From NCBI GenBank assembly GCA_002238445.1, contig MPML01000015.1, positions 1 to 64,000 on the forward strand: a stretch of DNA of 64,000 nucleotides. Reading direction: 5' to 3'. Each line of letters begins with the position of its first letter. Position 1 is the first letter of the stretch. The notes below the pieces were generated by a model. That model was not told the origin of the DNA and made no database searches. It worked only from the letters and a program-made list of their open reading frames with translations. Below are positions 1 through 8,820 of the stretch, piece after piece. The position numbers were made by a program, and so were the translations under genes. The DNA is from Caldilineaceae bacterium bin5 (GTDB taxonomy: Bacteria; Chloroflexota; Anaerolineae; Caldilineales; Caldilineaceae).

Positions 1-126
1 CGCCATCCCTCGCAGCGCCAACACCTTGGTGATCGCCGCTGTCAGCGTCGTCTTGCCGTGATCCACATGTCCGATCGTCCCCACGTTCACATGGGGCTTC
101 GTCCTCTCAAATACTGCCTTCGCCAT
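1..126 (-). CDS. tuf: Elongation factor Tu, N-terminal fragment
   Basis: The first 42 codons of EF-Tu, the GTPase that delivers aminoacyl-tRNA to the ribosome; the rest lies beyond the left edge. The reading starts [20 protein letters not shown] and contains the G1 P-loop GHVDHGKT followed by TLTAAIT, diagnostic of EF-Tu. The ATG at 126 is preceded on the minus strand by a GCAGGAGG Shine-Dalgarno. It lies 252 bases downstream of three tRNA genes on the same strand, the classic tRNA-tufB arrangement. Identity is secure for the visible part. Confidence 0.95.
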   Translation of the reverse strand, partial: MAKAVFERTKPHVNVGTIGHVDHGKTTLTAAITKVLALRGMA

Positions 127-236
127 TAGGTTGCTGCCTCCTGCTTTTGATTAATGGTCAGATCCGCTACCTCGCTGCAAATCAAGCGAATACTCCGAAG
201 CGCGAAAAGGACAACATCATCAGTAACTGCTGCAAA

Positions 237-261
237 CCGCCCACCAGCAATAGGTGGGCGG
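237..261 (-). promoter_or_regulatory. Stem-loop in the tRNA-tuf spacer
   Basis: A perfect 9-bp inverted repeat, CCGCCCACC and GGTGGGCGG around a 7-base loop, lies between tRNA-Thr(GGT) and tuf. It could be an RNA-processing site or an attenuator separating tRNA from tuf expression. No long T run follows on the minus strand, so a standard intrinsic terminator is not clear. Confidence 0.5.
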
Positions 262-373
262 CAAAGATCCTGCAGCGCCTATACTTTATTGTCTGATACT
301 GCTTTTAACGTCTGAAACGCGAAACTTCCCTGAGGTCCAGGCCTGCCCAACCTCTGCGGGCCAGCCACGTTCC

Positions 374-453
<80 letters not shown>

Positions 454-488
454 TGGTCACTTCGACATCAAAATGAACTACATCTGAA

Positions 489-572
<84 letters not shown>

Positions 573-661
573 GTTCTTATTGCACGCGTATTAATGTGCT
601 TCGTCTGCCCAGCCTCCGCCCCAAAAACCACACGTCGGCCGCGGTCTTTACGCCTAAAAGA

Positions 662-736
<75 letters not shown>

Positions 737-760
737 GCGTGCTCAGACGACACCTGAGTG

Positions 761-788
761 ATTATAACACACTCCAAGTGCTGGTCAA
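761..788 (-). promoter_or_regulatory. Sigma-70-type promoter of the tRNA-tuf operon
   Basis: On the minus strand TTGACC (783-788) is followed after 16 bases by a perfect TATAAT (761-766). Transcription would start near 754, just ahead of the first tRNA at 736. This is the strongest consensus promoter seen in the window, as expected for a tRNA/EF-Tu operon. Confidence 0.8.
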
Positions 789-820
789 ATCCGCATACCT
801 CCAATTTCAAATACATTTCT

Positions 821-1338
821 TATCACCGCTCAGCCGCATCTGACGCCCAATCCCGAACGAGCCAAGCCAACCCGTTCCCTCTATTCTCTACTCTTGTATT
901 ATGGGCGGTCGGGCCTTCGGCCCTCCCTTTTGCAGGGGCTGCCCCCCCGCAACGCCCCCCTACAAAAACATGCCTCACCGACCGTGTTTACTCTTCCCAA
1001 GCATCGTGTCTAGCGAACAATGTCTACTCCCCCACTTGCCGCTTCAACCCACCGACCACCGACCTCCAACCGCAGAAGTTACTGACCCCTGACCACTGAC
1101 CACTGACCACTGACCACTGCCGTTCGCAGTTCACTAGAAACTAAAAACTGACTACTAAAAACTGCAGTTCCGCGCCCCCGCAACGCCCCCCTACAAAAAC
1201 ATGCCTCACCGGCCGTGTGCCTTCTTCGCAACCTGGCGGCTGGCGAGCATGGCGGCGGCTGTACACCAGTTGCGTCACCAAGAGCCTCAATGGTTCCAAG
1301 GGTGACTGGCTGGTCAAATACTGTGGCTTAGTAGTTAC
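821..1338 (+). mobile_element. MITE-like element, copy A (long form, degraded left end)
   Basis: Member of the five-copy non-coding family. The right end CTTAGTAGTTAC (to 1338) and the 120 bases before it match copies C and D. The hairpin core GGGCGGTCGGGCCTTCGG is at 902. The left end is worn (TATCACCGCTCAGCC against GTAACCACGCAGCC in copy C). It carries an inserted middle section: a CACTGACCACTGACC run, an AACTAAAAACTG run, and a second copy of the CGCAACGCCCCCCTACAAAA block. No target duplication is recognisable. Short reading frames inside it are not genes. Confidence 0.75.
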
Positions 1339-1869
1339 AACCTGGGTATGAATCAGGAACCGCAGGACTATGTGGGACTTTCGGGATGACGCACGTGTCC
1401 GGCTGTCATGGCAGCCCTCGTGCAAGCGTTTACAAGCGCCCTGCGTGAGAAAATAAGAAAGTGCCGCAGGCATCCTGATCGTGGACGGCGGGCAACCAAC
1501 GACGTCAATGCAGGCTCGCCAGCCGCGTCAGTACGACGTCTGGTCCAAGAGGCCCCCGAAGTTTCGCGAAAAGACTCGTGCTGCCAGGCGCATGCCGAAA
1601 GAGCCCTTCCTGATAATATATAACATATTTTAACAGGCGCGACGTCTTGGGGCTGGATGGCCTATGCTGAGAGACTATCGCGCACTCGTGCAAGCCTGCT
1701 AAGAGAATGTGGACCTGGGGCGCAACCTGGATTCGGGGTCACGCAACCTGACAGATTGGCATCCAGGTCCATCGCCCCCGAGTTATCCGAACACGCACCC
1801 CCACTTCTGCCCGCGCCCGACGCGCAGTCCAACTGCATTGATCTGAGACTAATCGCGAGAAGCTGCCCG
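1339..1869. other. Intergenic stretch with no recognised gene
   Basis: About 530 bases between copy A and the tandem hairpin array. Overlapping frames on both strands have no domain, credible start or Shine-Dalgarno. An AT-rich patch (TAATATATAACATATTTTAA, near 1614) stands out in otherwise GC-rich DNA. Nothing else is supported. Confidence 0.5.
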
Positions 1870-2136
1870 AAACCTCGAAAATTACACATCGACTGTGTAA
1901 TTTCTCCCCCTAAACCGAGGGCCCTCAAAGCAGTGGAATTGCACATCGACTGTGTAATTCCACCCCCCAATTCGAGAGCGCTCAAAGCAGTGGAATTGAA
2001 CATCGACTGTCTAATTTCATCCCCCAAGTCGAGGGTGCTCAAAGCAGTGAAAATGCACATCGACTGTCTAATTTCATCCCCCAAGTCGAGGGCGCCACAA
2101 GCAGCGGAATTACACATCAACTGTGTAATTTCTCTC
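1870..2136. repeat. 57-bp tandem repeat array, five hairpin units
   Basis: Five head-to-tail units with the core CACATCGAC at 1885, 1942, 1999, 2056 and (variant CACATCAAC) 2113, an exact 57-base period. Each unit holds an inverted repeat, for example AAATTACACA-TCGAC-TGTGTAATTT at 1879-1903. It is followed by a C-rich spacer, GAGGG or GAGAG, and CTCAAAGCAGTG. The 57-base period is 19 codons, which explains the open frames on both strands. Arms vary more than the loop, and an A-T pair in unit 1 is a G-C pair in unit 2. There are no unique spacers, so it is not a CRISPR array. Confidence 0.85.
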
Positions 2137-2144
2137 CCTGCGTC

Positions 2145-2291
2145 TGCCCTCCCCCGCCTCCCCCATAGTCGTCGCCAAAGTCCCCCAACCGGTCCTGTAG
2201 GGGCAGGCCTTGTGCCTGCCCTCCCCCGCCTCCCCCATAGTCGTCGCCAAAGTCCCCAACGCTCCTGTAGGGGCAGGCCTTGTGCCTGCCC
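2145..2291. repeat. Direct repeat of about 71 bp with GGGCAGGC hairpins
   Basis: TGCCCTCCCCCGCCTCCCCC and about 50 following bases occur twice (from 2145 and from 2217; two small indels). Each copy ends in a perfect hairpin GGGCAGGC-CTTGT-GCCTGCCC at 2201-2221 and 2271-2291. A degraded third arm (GGCCAGGCCTGCCACCTGCC) follows near 2322. It resembles dispersed GTAGGGGCAGGC-type palindromes. It lies upstream of uvrC. Confidence 0.8.
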
Positions 2292-2434
2292 TGTTCCCCC
2301 TCAATCAACAGACCACCGTAAGGCCAGGCCTGCCACCTGCCCTGCGCCTCTCCAAGAGCCGCTAAACAGTTCCAGCCGCCGCCGGCATAATCTCCCCACC
2401 CCAAATCCGGGATGCACCCCGAAAGACCAGTCGA

Positions 2435-2462
2435 TTGAAGCGGCCAAAAAGACGTGATACAA
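2435..2462 (+). promoter_or_regulatory. Promoter of uvrC, apparently leaderless
   Basis: TTGAAG (2435-2440), 16 bases, then TACAAT (2457-2462). Transcription is expected about 7 bases on, at or next to the ATG at 2471. No Shine-Dalgarno precedes that ATG. The promoter position argues against the in-frame TTG at 2435, which would lie inside the -35 box. Confidence 0.55.
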
Positions 2463-2470
2463 TCGAACGC

Positions 2471-4366
2471 ATGAAACAACGAATTCCGCAACAGGTGCGG
2501 CGTAAACTCGAAGAGCTACCCGCCAAGCCCGGCTGCTACCTCATGTGGGACGAACATGCCAAAGTTCTCTACGTGGGTAAAGCATTGGTCTTGCGCCACC
2601 GCGCCCGCAGCTACTTCCAGCAGTCCGCCAAACATTCCTCCCGCATCCAGGAAATGGTCGGCAAGGTGCGGGATATCACCTGGTGGGTCACCTCGACCGA
2701 AATGGAAGCGCTGATTCTCGAGAACGACCTCATCAAGCGCCACCAGCCCCACTACAATGTCATGCTCAAGGATGACAAGGGGTATCCATATATCAAAGTC
2801 AACTGGCAGGATGACTTTCCCAAGGTCGAGCGCGTGCGCCAGATAAAAAGCGACGGTGCCCGCTATTTCGGTCCCTTTACCAGCAGCTGGGCAGTGAGCC
2901 GTACGCTCGAGTCAATGCGCAAAGTCTTCCCCTATCTCGACTGTGACCGCAACATTTCCGGCGACGACGAAAGCCCCTGCCTCTACTACCATCTCAAACT
3001 GTGCGGCGGTCCCTGCATCGGCGCCCAGAGCCGCACCGAATATCGCGAGAGCATCTGCCAACTGATCGACTTCCTCGAAGGCGACACCGACGCCGTGATG
3101 AACCAGTTGGAAACGAGAATGCACAAAGCGGCCGAACGCTTCAATTTCGAGCTGGCCGCCGTCTACAGAGACCGCATCAAGGCCGCCCAACGAATCGTCC
3201 ACCAGCAAAAAGTCGTAGGGGTTCAGAACGATGACGAAGATGTCGTTGCCATAGCCCAGGACGTGAAATCCGGCGACACTGTCGTCCAAATCCTGATGGT
3301 ACGCCGCGGCAGATTGATCGGAAGAGAAAACTTCGCTCTGCAAGGTGTTGAACTGCACGAGACTACCGCCGAAAATCTGGGCGACCTGATCGGCATCTTC
3401 ATCCAGCGTTTCTATGATGACGCCGCCCATGTCCCCCCGCGCCTGCTGGTCCAGTTCGTGCCCCCCACAAGAGACCTTCTCGCCGCCTGGTTGAGCAAAC
3501 GGCGCGGAACCAAGGTCGAAATTCGCATGCCCCAGCGCGGCAAGAAACGCAAACTGATGGAGTTCGCAAAGAACAATGCCGCCGAGTATCTGCGTGTACA
3601 AAAGGTCCAATGGGCCGAAGACACCAACCGCCAAACTGAAGCGCTGGCGGAACTCCAGGATGCACTCTCCCTCCAGGTGCCCCCGACACGTATCGAATGT
3701 TACGACGTCAGCACATTGCAGGGAACAAATACCGTCGCCTCAATGGTCGTGTTCGCCCGCGGCGCCCCCTTGAAGTCCGCATACAAGCGCTTCAAGATCC
3801 GCGGCAAAGGAGCGCACGGCGAGCCCGACGACTACGCCAGTATGCGGGAAGTACTGCGCCGCCGCTTCCGCCGCGCCGTCGAAAAAGACCCTGAACGGCC
3901 CGGCCGCAAACCGGCCGGCGCCAACCACTGGAAACTGCTGCCCGACCTCGTAATCGTTGACGGCGGCAAGGGCCAGCTTGGCGTAGCCAACGAAGTGTTG
4001 GCAGAGTTCAGTCTGTCCGACAGAGTGCCGGTAGCGGCTCTGGCAAAACGGGAAGAGGAAATCTTCCTTCCCCAGCGCCGCGGTCCGGTCCTTCTCCGCC
4101 GCGGCAGTCAGGCCTTCTACATGGTGCAGCGCATCCGCGACGAGGCCCACCGGTTCGCCGTCACCTACCATCGCAATCTGCGCCGCAAAGGGCAGACCAA
4201 TACGGTGCTCGATACGCTACCCGGCATTGGCCCCAGACGGCGCAAAGCACTGCTTCAATTCTTCAACGGCGATCTCGACAAAATGCGCCAGGCCACTTTG
4301 GACGAACTGCGGACCGTGCCGGGAATGAACCGGAAAGCCGCGCAATCGGTCAAGGAACATCTGTGA
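2471..4366 (+). CDS. uvrC: Excinuclease ABC subunit C
   Basis: UvrC makes the two incisions flanking a DNA lesion in nucleotide excision repair, after UvrAB recognition. The 631-residue product shows the N-terminal GIY-YIG nuclease (PGCYLMWDE..VLYVGKA, residues about 16-38), GARYFGPFTS near 135, and a UVR-type helical segment around 210-250 for UvrB contact. An RNase H-like endonuclease half follows (RIECYDVSTLQGTNTVASMV; DLVIVDGGKGQ), then two C-terminal helix-hairpin-helix motifs (LPGIGPRRRKALL; VPGMNRKAAQSV). Length is typical. The ATG at 2471 is preferred over TTG 2435 because of the promoter position. The stop overlaps the Shine-Dalgarno of the next gene, implying co-transcription. Confidence 0.95.
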   Translation: MKQRIPQQVRRKLEELPAKPGCYLMWDEHAKVLYVGKALVLRHRARSYFQQSAKHSSRIQEMVGKVRDITWWVTSTEMEALILENDLIKRHQPHYNVMLKDDKGYPYIKVNWQDDFPKVERVRQIKSDGARYFGPFTSSWAVSRTLESMRKVFPYLDCDRNISGDDESPCLYYHLKLCGGPCIGAQSRTEYRESICQLIDFLEGDTDAVMNQLETRMHKAAERFNFELAAVYRDRIKAAQRIVHQQKVVGVQNDDEDVVAIAQDVKSGDTVVQILMVRRGRLIGRENFALQGVELHETTAENLGDLIGIFIQRFYDDAAHVPPRLLVQFVPPTRDLLAAWLSKRRGTKVEIRMPQRGKKRKLMEFAKNNAAEYLRVQKVQWAEDTNRQTEALAELQDALSLQVPPTRIECYDVSTLQGTNTVASMVVFARGAPLKSAYKRFKIRGKGAHGEPDDYASMREVLRRRFRRAVEKDPERPGRKPAGANHWKLLPDLVIVDGGKGQLGVANEVLAEFSLSDRVPVAALAKREEEIFLPQRRGPVLLRRGSQAFYMVQRIRDEAHRFAVTYHRNLRRKGQTNTVLDTLPGIGPRRRKALLQFFNGDLDKMRQATLDELRTVPGMNRKAAQSVKEHL

Positions 4367-4379
4367 AGGAGCATTCGCA

Positions 4380-6929
4380 ATGACCCGCGGCAACCGGGCC
4401 GGCATCGCCCGTTATGTTGGCGTCCCTCCAACTTTGGCCCTGCTGCAATCCCTTGTCTACCTGAAGGGGTTGCCCATGGACGAGATCGCCGGGCTCCTCC
4501 AGGAAAACTCCCTCGTCGTCGACTTTTCCCCAGGGGACGAGCTCACCCGGCAGGATGATGCCGCTGAGTACCTCTACTTTATTCTCAGCGGCTCCGTTCG
4601 CATCGCCCGCCGCGACAGTAACGCAGCCGGCGTTGAAGATACACTGGCCCGCATCGCCATCGCCGGCGACATTATCGGACGTTTCGAACTGACCTTCAGC
4701 CTCAAATACATCAGCTCCGCCACAGCCGAAAACGAAGTCTCAGCCCTGTGTATCGAACGACCCACACTGGAACGACTGCTCTACCGCTATCCCGCGACCC
4801 ATCAGCAGACCGTCTACCAGGCCGTTGTCAACCGTCTGCGAACCATACCGCTGCTCGCCGATGTCGATATGCCTGTTCTCGGCTTCCTGGCCGACGAGAT
4901 CCGCAGCCAGACCGTAGCTGCGGGCACTATCCTGTATACACAGAACCAGCTCCCCGAAACGCTTTTCATCATCGCGCAAGGACAGATTGAACTCTACCAT
5001 CCTCGCAGAACCGACAACCGCCTGCTGTTGGGCACCGGCGGCTCCTTCGGTTTCCCCGGCAGCGTCGGCGTGACCAATAACGCCCCGCCCGACAAGTACG
5101 GCCACTGGGCCGAAGCCAAAGCCGAAACAACCGTATTCGAACTGCCATGGAGAACGATCCGGCAGGTCGGCCGCCGCTTTCCCCAGGCCATTGACCCCGA
5201 AATCCAACTACTGCCCGCCAAAACCATCAGCGCCGTCTCTGTTTTTGCCGGGCTGACGCCCCACGAACAGATCCAGTTGGCCGGCTTCTGCAGCTTTCAC
5301 CGCGTGCCCCAATACCATCCTATTACGCAGCAGGGAGATAGCGCCGACAGCATGTGGATCCTGTTAGAAAACAGCCTCGCCGTCCTGAGCGCGCTGGACG
5401 AGGACAACCGTGCTCTCCCCCGGGCGCCGGTGCGCGGCGTTGTAACCTTTAACGAGACCGCTCTCCTCGCTTCAAACCAGGTCGAACTGACCGTCGAATC
5501 CGAACCGGGCAGCCTTTGGCTGCGCCTTCACCGGCAGGACTTCCAGCGCTTCGGCCAAATATGCGGGCCTGAAATCATAGACAAGGTTGCCGCCCGCCTG
5601 CCCGTCCAGGCTAACGACGCCGAGCCCGAACAGCGGCAAGACTATAAGTGGTTGCGAAAGGACGAAGTACTGGTCACCTTGCAGCTGCGCCACTGGCTGG
5701 CCCTGCTGGGCCAATCGCAGGCAACCATCGTTGCTGTCGTCGCCGGCGCCGGCCTCATTTGGCTCCTCGCCTCTCTTGGTTTTCCGCTCTGGATAGCGCC
5801 TGGCATCAGCGTCCTTCTGGTAACTCTGACGGTTATCTGGGGCACTCTCAACTATATGAATGATTACTTTATCGTCACCAACCGCCGAGTCATTCAGCAG
5901 GAGAAGGTTATCTTTTTCAGTGAACAACGCCGGGAGGCACTGCTGGAACAAATCCAGCGCGTGGACGTGGCAACATCCTTCTGGGGAAATCTGTTCAATT
6001 ACGGTACCTTGTCGGTCTATACCGCCGGCACAACAGGCTCCATCGATTTCAACTTCGTCTCTGATCCGGACACGCTCCGCACAGCTATCTTTCATCATCG
6101 CAGTCTGGCCCAACAGCGTTCCAGCGCCGAAAACAAGCTGGACATTCAGGACGCGCTCGAGAATCGTCTCGGACTGTCCATGGACCTGCCCAGCCGTGTG
6201 CGTACCGATTCGCCGCTCGCCGCCCCCGACGACACGAATTCTGGGCTGCGCTTGTGGCAAAAACTGCGCCGCGCCTTCACCGCGGAAAGTTCGCTCGATT
6301 GGGAATCTACCGAACGTATCGTCTGGCACAAGCATTGGTGGGTTCTCTTTGTCCAGATGGTACTTCCGGGCACTCTATTTCTTTTGGAAGTCCTGTTTCT
6401 GGCCGGTGGTTTCTCTTCGATCTCCCTGTTGGATCAACTCCTGTCCAGTTTGAACGCGCAGACACTTCTGTTGGGTGGTGGACTGGTGACGCTCGCTACC
6501 CTGGGCTGGATCCTCTGGGCCGTAGCCGACTGGTGGAATGACACCTACACGGTGACCGAAGACAGAATTATCGATGTCGAGAAGCTACCGCTCTTCCTCA
6601 GCGAACAACGCCGCGAAGCCCAACTCAGTGACATCCAGGACATCACCCTCGAGATGAACTCCCCGCTGAAGATGATGCTGAACTATGGCAACATCATCGT
6701 CCAGACCGCGGCCGGCGAGGGCGCCTTCACCTTTGATCACGTGCCCAACCCCCGAAATGTCAAAGAGGAAATCACTCGGCGCATGATCGCATGGAGGCGC
6801 GAAGACGAACGGCGCAAGGCCCACGACCGCAGCCGCGATCTGCCCGACTGGTTCGAAATGTACAATCGGCTGGAGATGGGACAAACCAGAAATGAAGAAT
6901 TAGGGACTGAGGGGAGCGAGAAAAGTTAG
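4380..6929 (+). CDS. Membrane protein with three CNB domains and two bPH domains
   Basis: An 849-residue fusion of unknown function. Three cyclic-nucleotide-binding-like beta-rolls come first (about residues 35-150, 160-275 and 285-400; for example FSPGDELTRQDDAAEYLYFILSG and GTILYTQNQLPETLFIIAQG). Then come two repeats, each with two transmembrane helices and a bacterial PH (bPH2/YdbS-like) domain. The repeats share DYFIVTNRRVI / DTYTVTEDRII, FFSEQRREALLEQIQ / FLSEQRREAQLSDIQ and NYGTLSVYTAG / NYGNIIVQTAAG. The canonical phosphate-binding RxA arginine is not obvious in the CNB rolls, so nucleotide binding is uncertain. The start has AAGGAG 8 bases upstream, overlapping the uvrC stop. A likely role is ligand- or redox-responsive membrane signalling, but this is inference. 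Confidence 0.8.
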   Translation: MTRGNRAGIARYVGVPPTLALLQSLVYLKGLPMDEIAGLLQENSLVVDFSPGDELTRQDDAAEYLYFILSGSVRIARRDSNAAGVEDTLARIAIAGDIIGRFELTFSLKYISSATAENEVSALCIERPTLERLLYRYPATHQQTVYQAVVNRLRTIPLLADVDMPVLGFLADEIRSQTVAAGTILYTQNQLPETLFIIAQGQIELYHPRRTDNRLLLGTGGSFGFPGSVGVTNNAPPDKYGHWAEAKAETTVFELPWRTIRQVGRRFPQAIDPEIQLLPAKTISAVSVFAGLTPHEQIQLAGFCSFHRVPQYHPITQQGDSADSMWILLENSLAVLSALDEDNRALPRAPVRGVVTFNETALLASNQVELTVESEPGSLWLRLHRQDFQRFGQICGPEIIDKVAARLPVQANDAEPEQRQDYKWLRKDEVLVTLQLRHWLALLGQSQATIVAVVAGAGLIWLLASLGFPLWIAPGISVLLVTLTVIWGTLNYMNDYFIVTNRRVIQQEKVIFFSEQRREALLEQIQRVDVATSFWGNLFNYGTLSVYTAGTTGSIDFNFVSDPDTLRTAIFHHRSLAQQRSSAENKLDIQDALENRLGLSMDLPSRVRTDSPLAAPDDTNSGLRLWQKLRRAFTAESSLDWESTERIVWHKHWWVLFVQMVLPGTLFLLEVLFLAGGFSSISLLDQLLSSLNAQTLLLGGGLVTLATLGWILWAVADWWNDTYTVTEDRIIDVEKLPLFLSEQRREAQLSDIQDITLEMNSPLKMMLNYGNIIVQTAAGEGAFTFDHVPNPRNVKEEITRRMIAWRREDERRKAHDRSRDLPDWFEMYNRLEMGQTRNEELGTEGSEKS

Positions 6930-6974
6930 AGGCGTGCTACTTCTTTGGCATCTGACTAGCTGGTCGAGCGCAAA

Positions 6975-7769
6975 CTAGCTTCCATAGGTCAGGCGGTCGA
7001 TCAACCGGCGCGGAAGATTGGCGACGCGCATCTGGCTTTGCGTCAAATCGATCGGGTACGCTACCCGACACTGTTCCCAAGTCAACTCCTCCAGGTCCAG
7101 CAGGGCGTATGCAGCTCTCGGATCGTTGTCCCGAGGTTGCCCTACACTGCCGGGATTGAGAATCAGGCGTTCCAGGTCAGTCAGTTCAAGGCGTACACGT
7201 TGTCCCTCATAGGGCCTCAGAAAATCAACAGTCACCGGTACACCGTTCCGTCTACCTCGCCTCGAAAATATCTTTCTCAACTGCCAGCGGTAAATCGCCG
7301 GTTTGTGCGTGTGACCCACCAGACACATCTTGGTCTCGAAGTGGGCAAAGTTTTCCAAGGCGATTTCGGGCGACTGGACATATTCCGACACCGGTTCCCG
7401 CGGGCTGGCGTGGGTTAATATAATACTGTCCGCGCCTTCCGGTTCAAGGGGTTTCGCTGGTAAACTATCGAGGAACGTACGACTCTTTTGGTTAAGTTGG
7501 CTTCGCGTCCATTCAACGGCCGCACGTGCCAAGGGGTTGAAGTGCTGTATATCCAGGTTGGGGTGTGCCAGCACAGCCCAATCGTGGTTGCCGACTACGC
7601 ACAGATCGGTTTCCGCCTGAACCAACTCAACGCACTCATTCGGCGCTGGGCCATACCCAACGACATCGCCCAAACACCAGACCGCGTCGAAACGGCCCGC
7701 AGCGTCGGACATGACCGTTTCCAGGGCGACGAAATTTGCGTGAATATCAGAAATAATCAGAATGCGCAT
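6975..7769 (-). CDS. Metallophosphoesterase (YfcE/MJ0936-like)
   Basis: A 264-residue calcineurin-like phosphoesterase. It has the full dimetal motif set: SDIHAN (residues 7-12), GDVVGYGP, GNHDWA, THASP and GHTHKP. NPGSVGQPRDNDPRAAYALL, near the C-terminus, is typical of the YfcE/MJ0936 group of small phosphodiesterases. The substrate cannot be read from sequence. It is convergent with the CNB/bPH gene and divergent from nadK. The ATG at 7769 gives a correct N-terminus for the family (MRILIISDIHAN). Confidence 0.85.
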   Translation of the reverse strand: MRILIISDIHANFVALETVMSDAAGRFDAVWCLGDVVGYGPAPNECVELVQAETDLCVVGNHDWAVLAHPNLDIQHFNPLARAAVEWTRSQLNQKSRTFLDSLPAKPLEPEGADSIILTHASPREPVSEYVQSPEIALENFAHFETKMCLVGHTHKPAIYRWQLRKIFSRRGRRNGVPVTVDFLRPYEGQRVRLELTDLERLILNPGSVGQPRDNDPRAAYALLDLEELTWEQCRVAYPIDLTQSQMRVANLPRRLIDRLTYGS

Positions 7770-7888
7770 AGATCCATCTTAACACAGCCCGGATATGACC
7801 TCAAACGGTCAAGCATATTATTTGAATATGTGTGTAACGATTTAAGCTTAAATGCCTACACCACATCGCTCACGAAAGAATAAAAAAA

Positions 7889-8755
7889 ATGACGGACGAC
7901 GCAAAAAGTCCATTTCGACGTATAGGCATTCTGCACCACCCGCGTAAACCGGAATCGCTGGACCTCGCAGGTCAGATGGAAATGTTTCTGCGCCGCGCCG
8001 GCGTAGATGAAACCTGGCGCCATTCCGCCTGGGATGCCGAAGTTGTCAAGGCCAGACTCCCCGAGGTCGACCTGCTGATCACGCTCGGCGGCGACGGCAC
8101 CATGCTGCGGGCCGCGCGACTTGGCGCGGCCTTCAACGTACCCATGTTAGGTGTAAAAATGGGAAGGCTCGGCTTCCTGGCCGAAATCTTCCCCCAGGAC
8201 TGGCGCTCCCCCTTGGAAAAACTGCTCCAGGGCGATTACTGGATTGAAGAGCGGCTCATGGTGCGCACACTCGTCGAAAAGGCAAGACCCAACGGCGGCG
8301 AACCTCTCGTCCGCTGTACTTTCGACGCCCTCAACGATGTCGTCCTCAGCCGCGGCAGCCTCGCCCGCATCGTCCGCGTCAGCGCCAACCTTGACGACGG
8401 CTACCTGACCACCTACACCTGCGACGGCCTGATCGTCAGCACAGCCACAGGCAGCACTGCCTACGCCCTCGCAGCCGGTGGGCCAATCCTGCCGCCGGAC
8501 CTGCGCAACATCCTCGTGATCCCCGTCGCCCCGCACATGAGCATGGACAGGGCTGTTGTCCTCTCCGAAGGCACGGAAGTGCGCCTGCGCGTCTACAGCG
8601 ACCACTCCGCCATGCTCACCGTCGACGGTCAGTTTGAGGTCGAAGTTGACGATTCGGATGAAATCGTCGTCAACAGCAGCCCCTATCAAGCCCGCTTTGT
8701 CCGCCTTCGTCCGCGCAGCTACTTCTATCAGACGCTCATGGATAAGCTCAAATGA
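7889..8755 (+). CDS. nadK: NAD kinase
   Basis: Phosphorylates NAD to NADP. The 288-residue product has the family signature LLITLGGDGTMLRAAR (GGDGT at about 67-71), the substrate-site LNDVVLSRG, and TGSTAYALAAGGPI at about 190-205, which closes the NAD pocket. VIPVAPHMSMDRAVVL follows, where most homologues have a similar P-I-x-P-H segment. Length is normal. The ATG at 7889 is preceded by an A-rich stretch with only a weak Shine-Dalgarno. Confidence 0.93.
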   Translation: MTDDAKSPFRRIGILHHPRKPESLDLAGQMEMFLRRAGVDETWRHSAWDAEVVKARLPEVDLLITLGGDGTMLRAARLGAAFNVPMLGVKMGRLGFLAEIFPQDWRSPLEKLLQGDYWIEERLMVRTLVEKARPNGGEPLVRCTFDALNDVVLSRGSLARIVRVSANLDDGYLTTYTCDGLIVSTATGSTAYALAAGGPILPPDLRNILVIPVAPHMSMDRAVVLSEGTEVRLRVYSDHSAMLTVDGQFEVEVDDSDEIVVNSSPYQARFVRLRPRSYFYQTLMDKLK

Positions 8756-8773
8756 ACGGCGAGACCCTCACGA

Positions 8774-8794
8774 GGCGCCCCCCTTTCGGGCGCC
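8774..8794 (+). terminator. GC-rich hairpin after nadK
   Basis: GGCGCCC and GGGCGCC pair around CCCTTTC, 19 bases after the nadK stop and 27 before the next start. No U run follows, so it may be a processing or weak termination signal. Confidence 0.45.
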
Positions 8795-8820
8795 CGCGAC
8801 ATAGTTGAAAGCGAAATCAG

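Noticed and set aside
1870..2136. CRISPR array
   Set aside because: Units repeat along their full length with no unique spacers, and no cas genes are in the window.
1657..2457. 266-codon open frame across the hairpin repeats
   Set aside because: Its length comes from the 57-base (19-codon) repeat period; there is no start signal or domain, and an equally open frame runs on the other strand.
2912..3634. 240-codon minus-strand frame opposite uvrC
   Set aside because: Antisense shadow of uvrC with no recognisable product.
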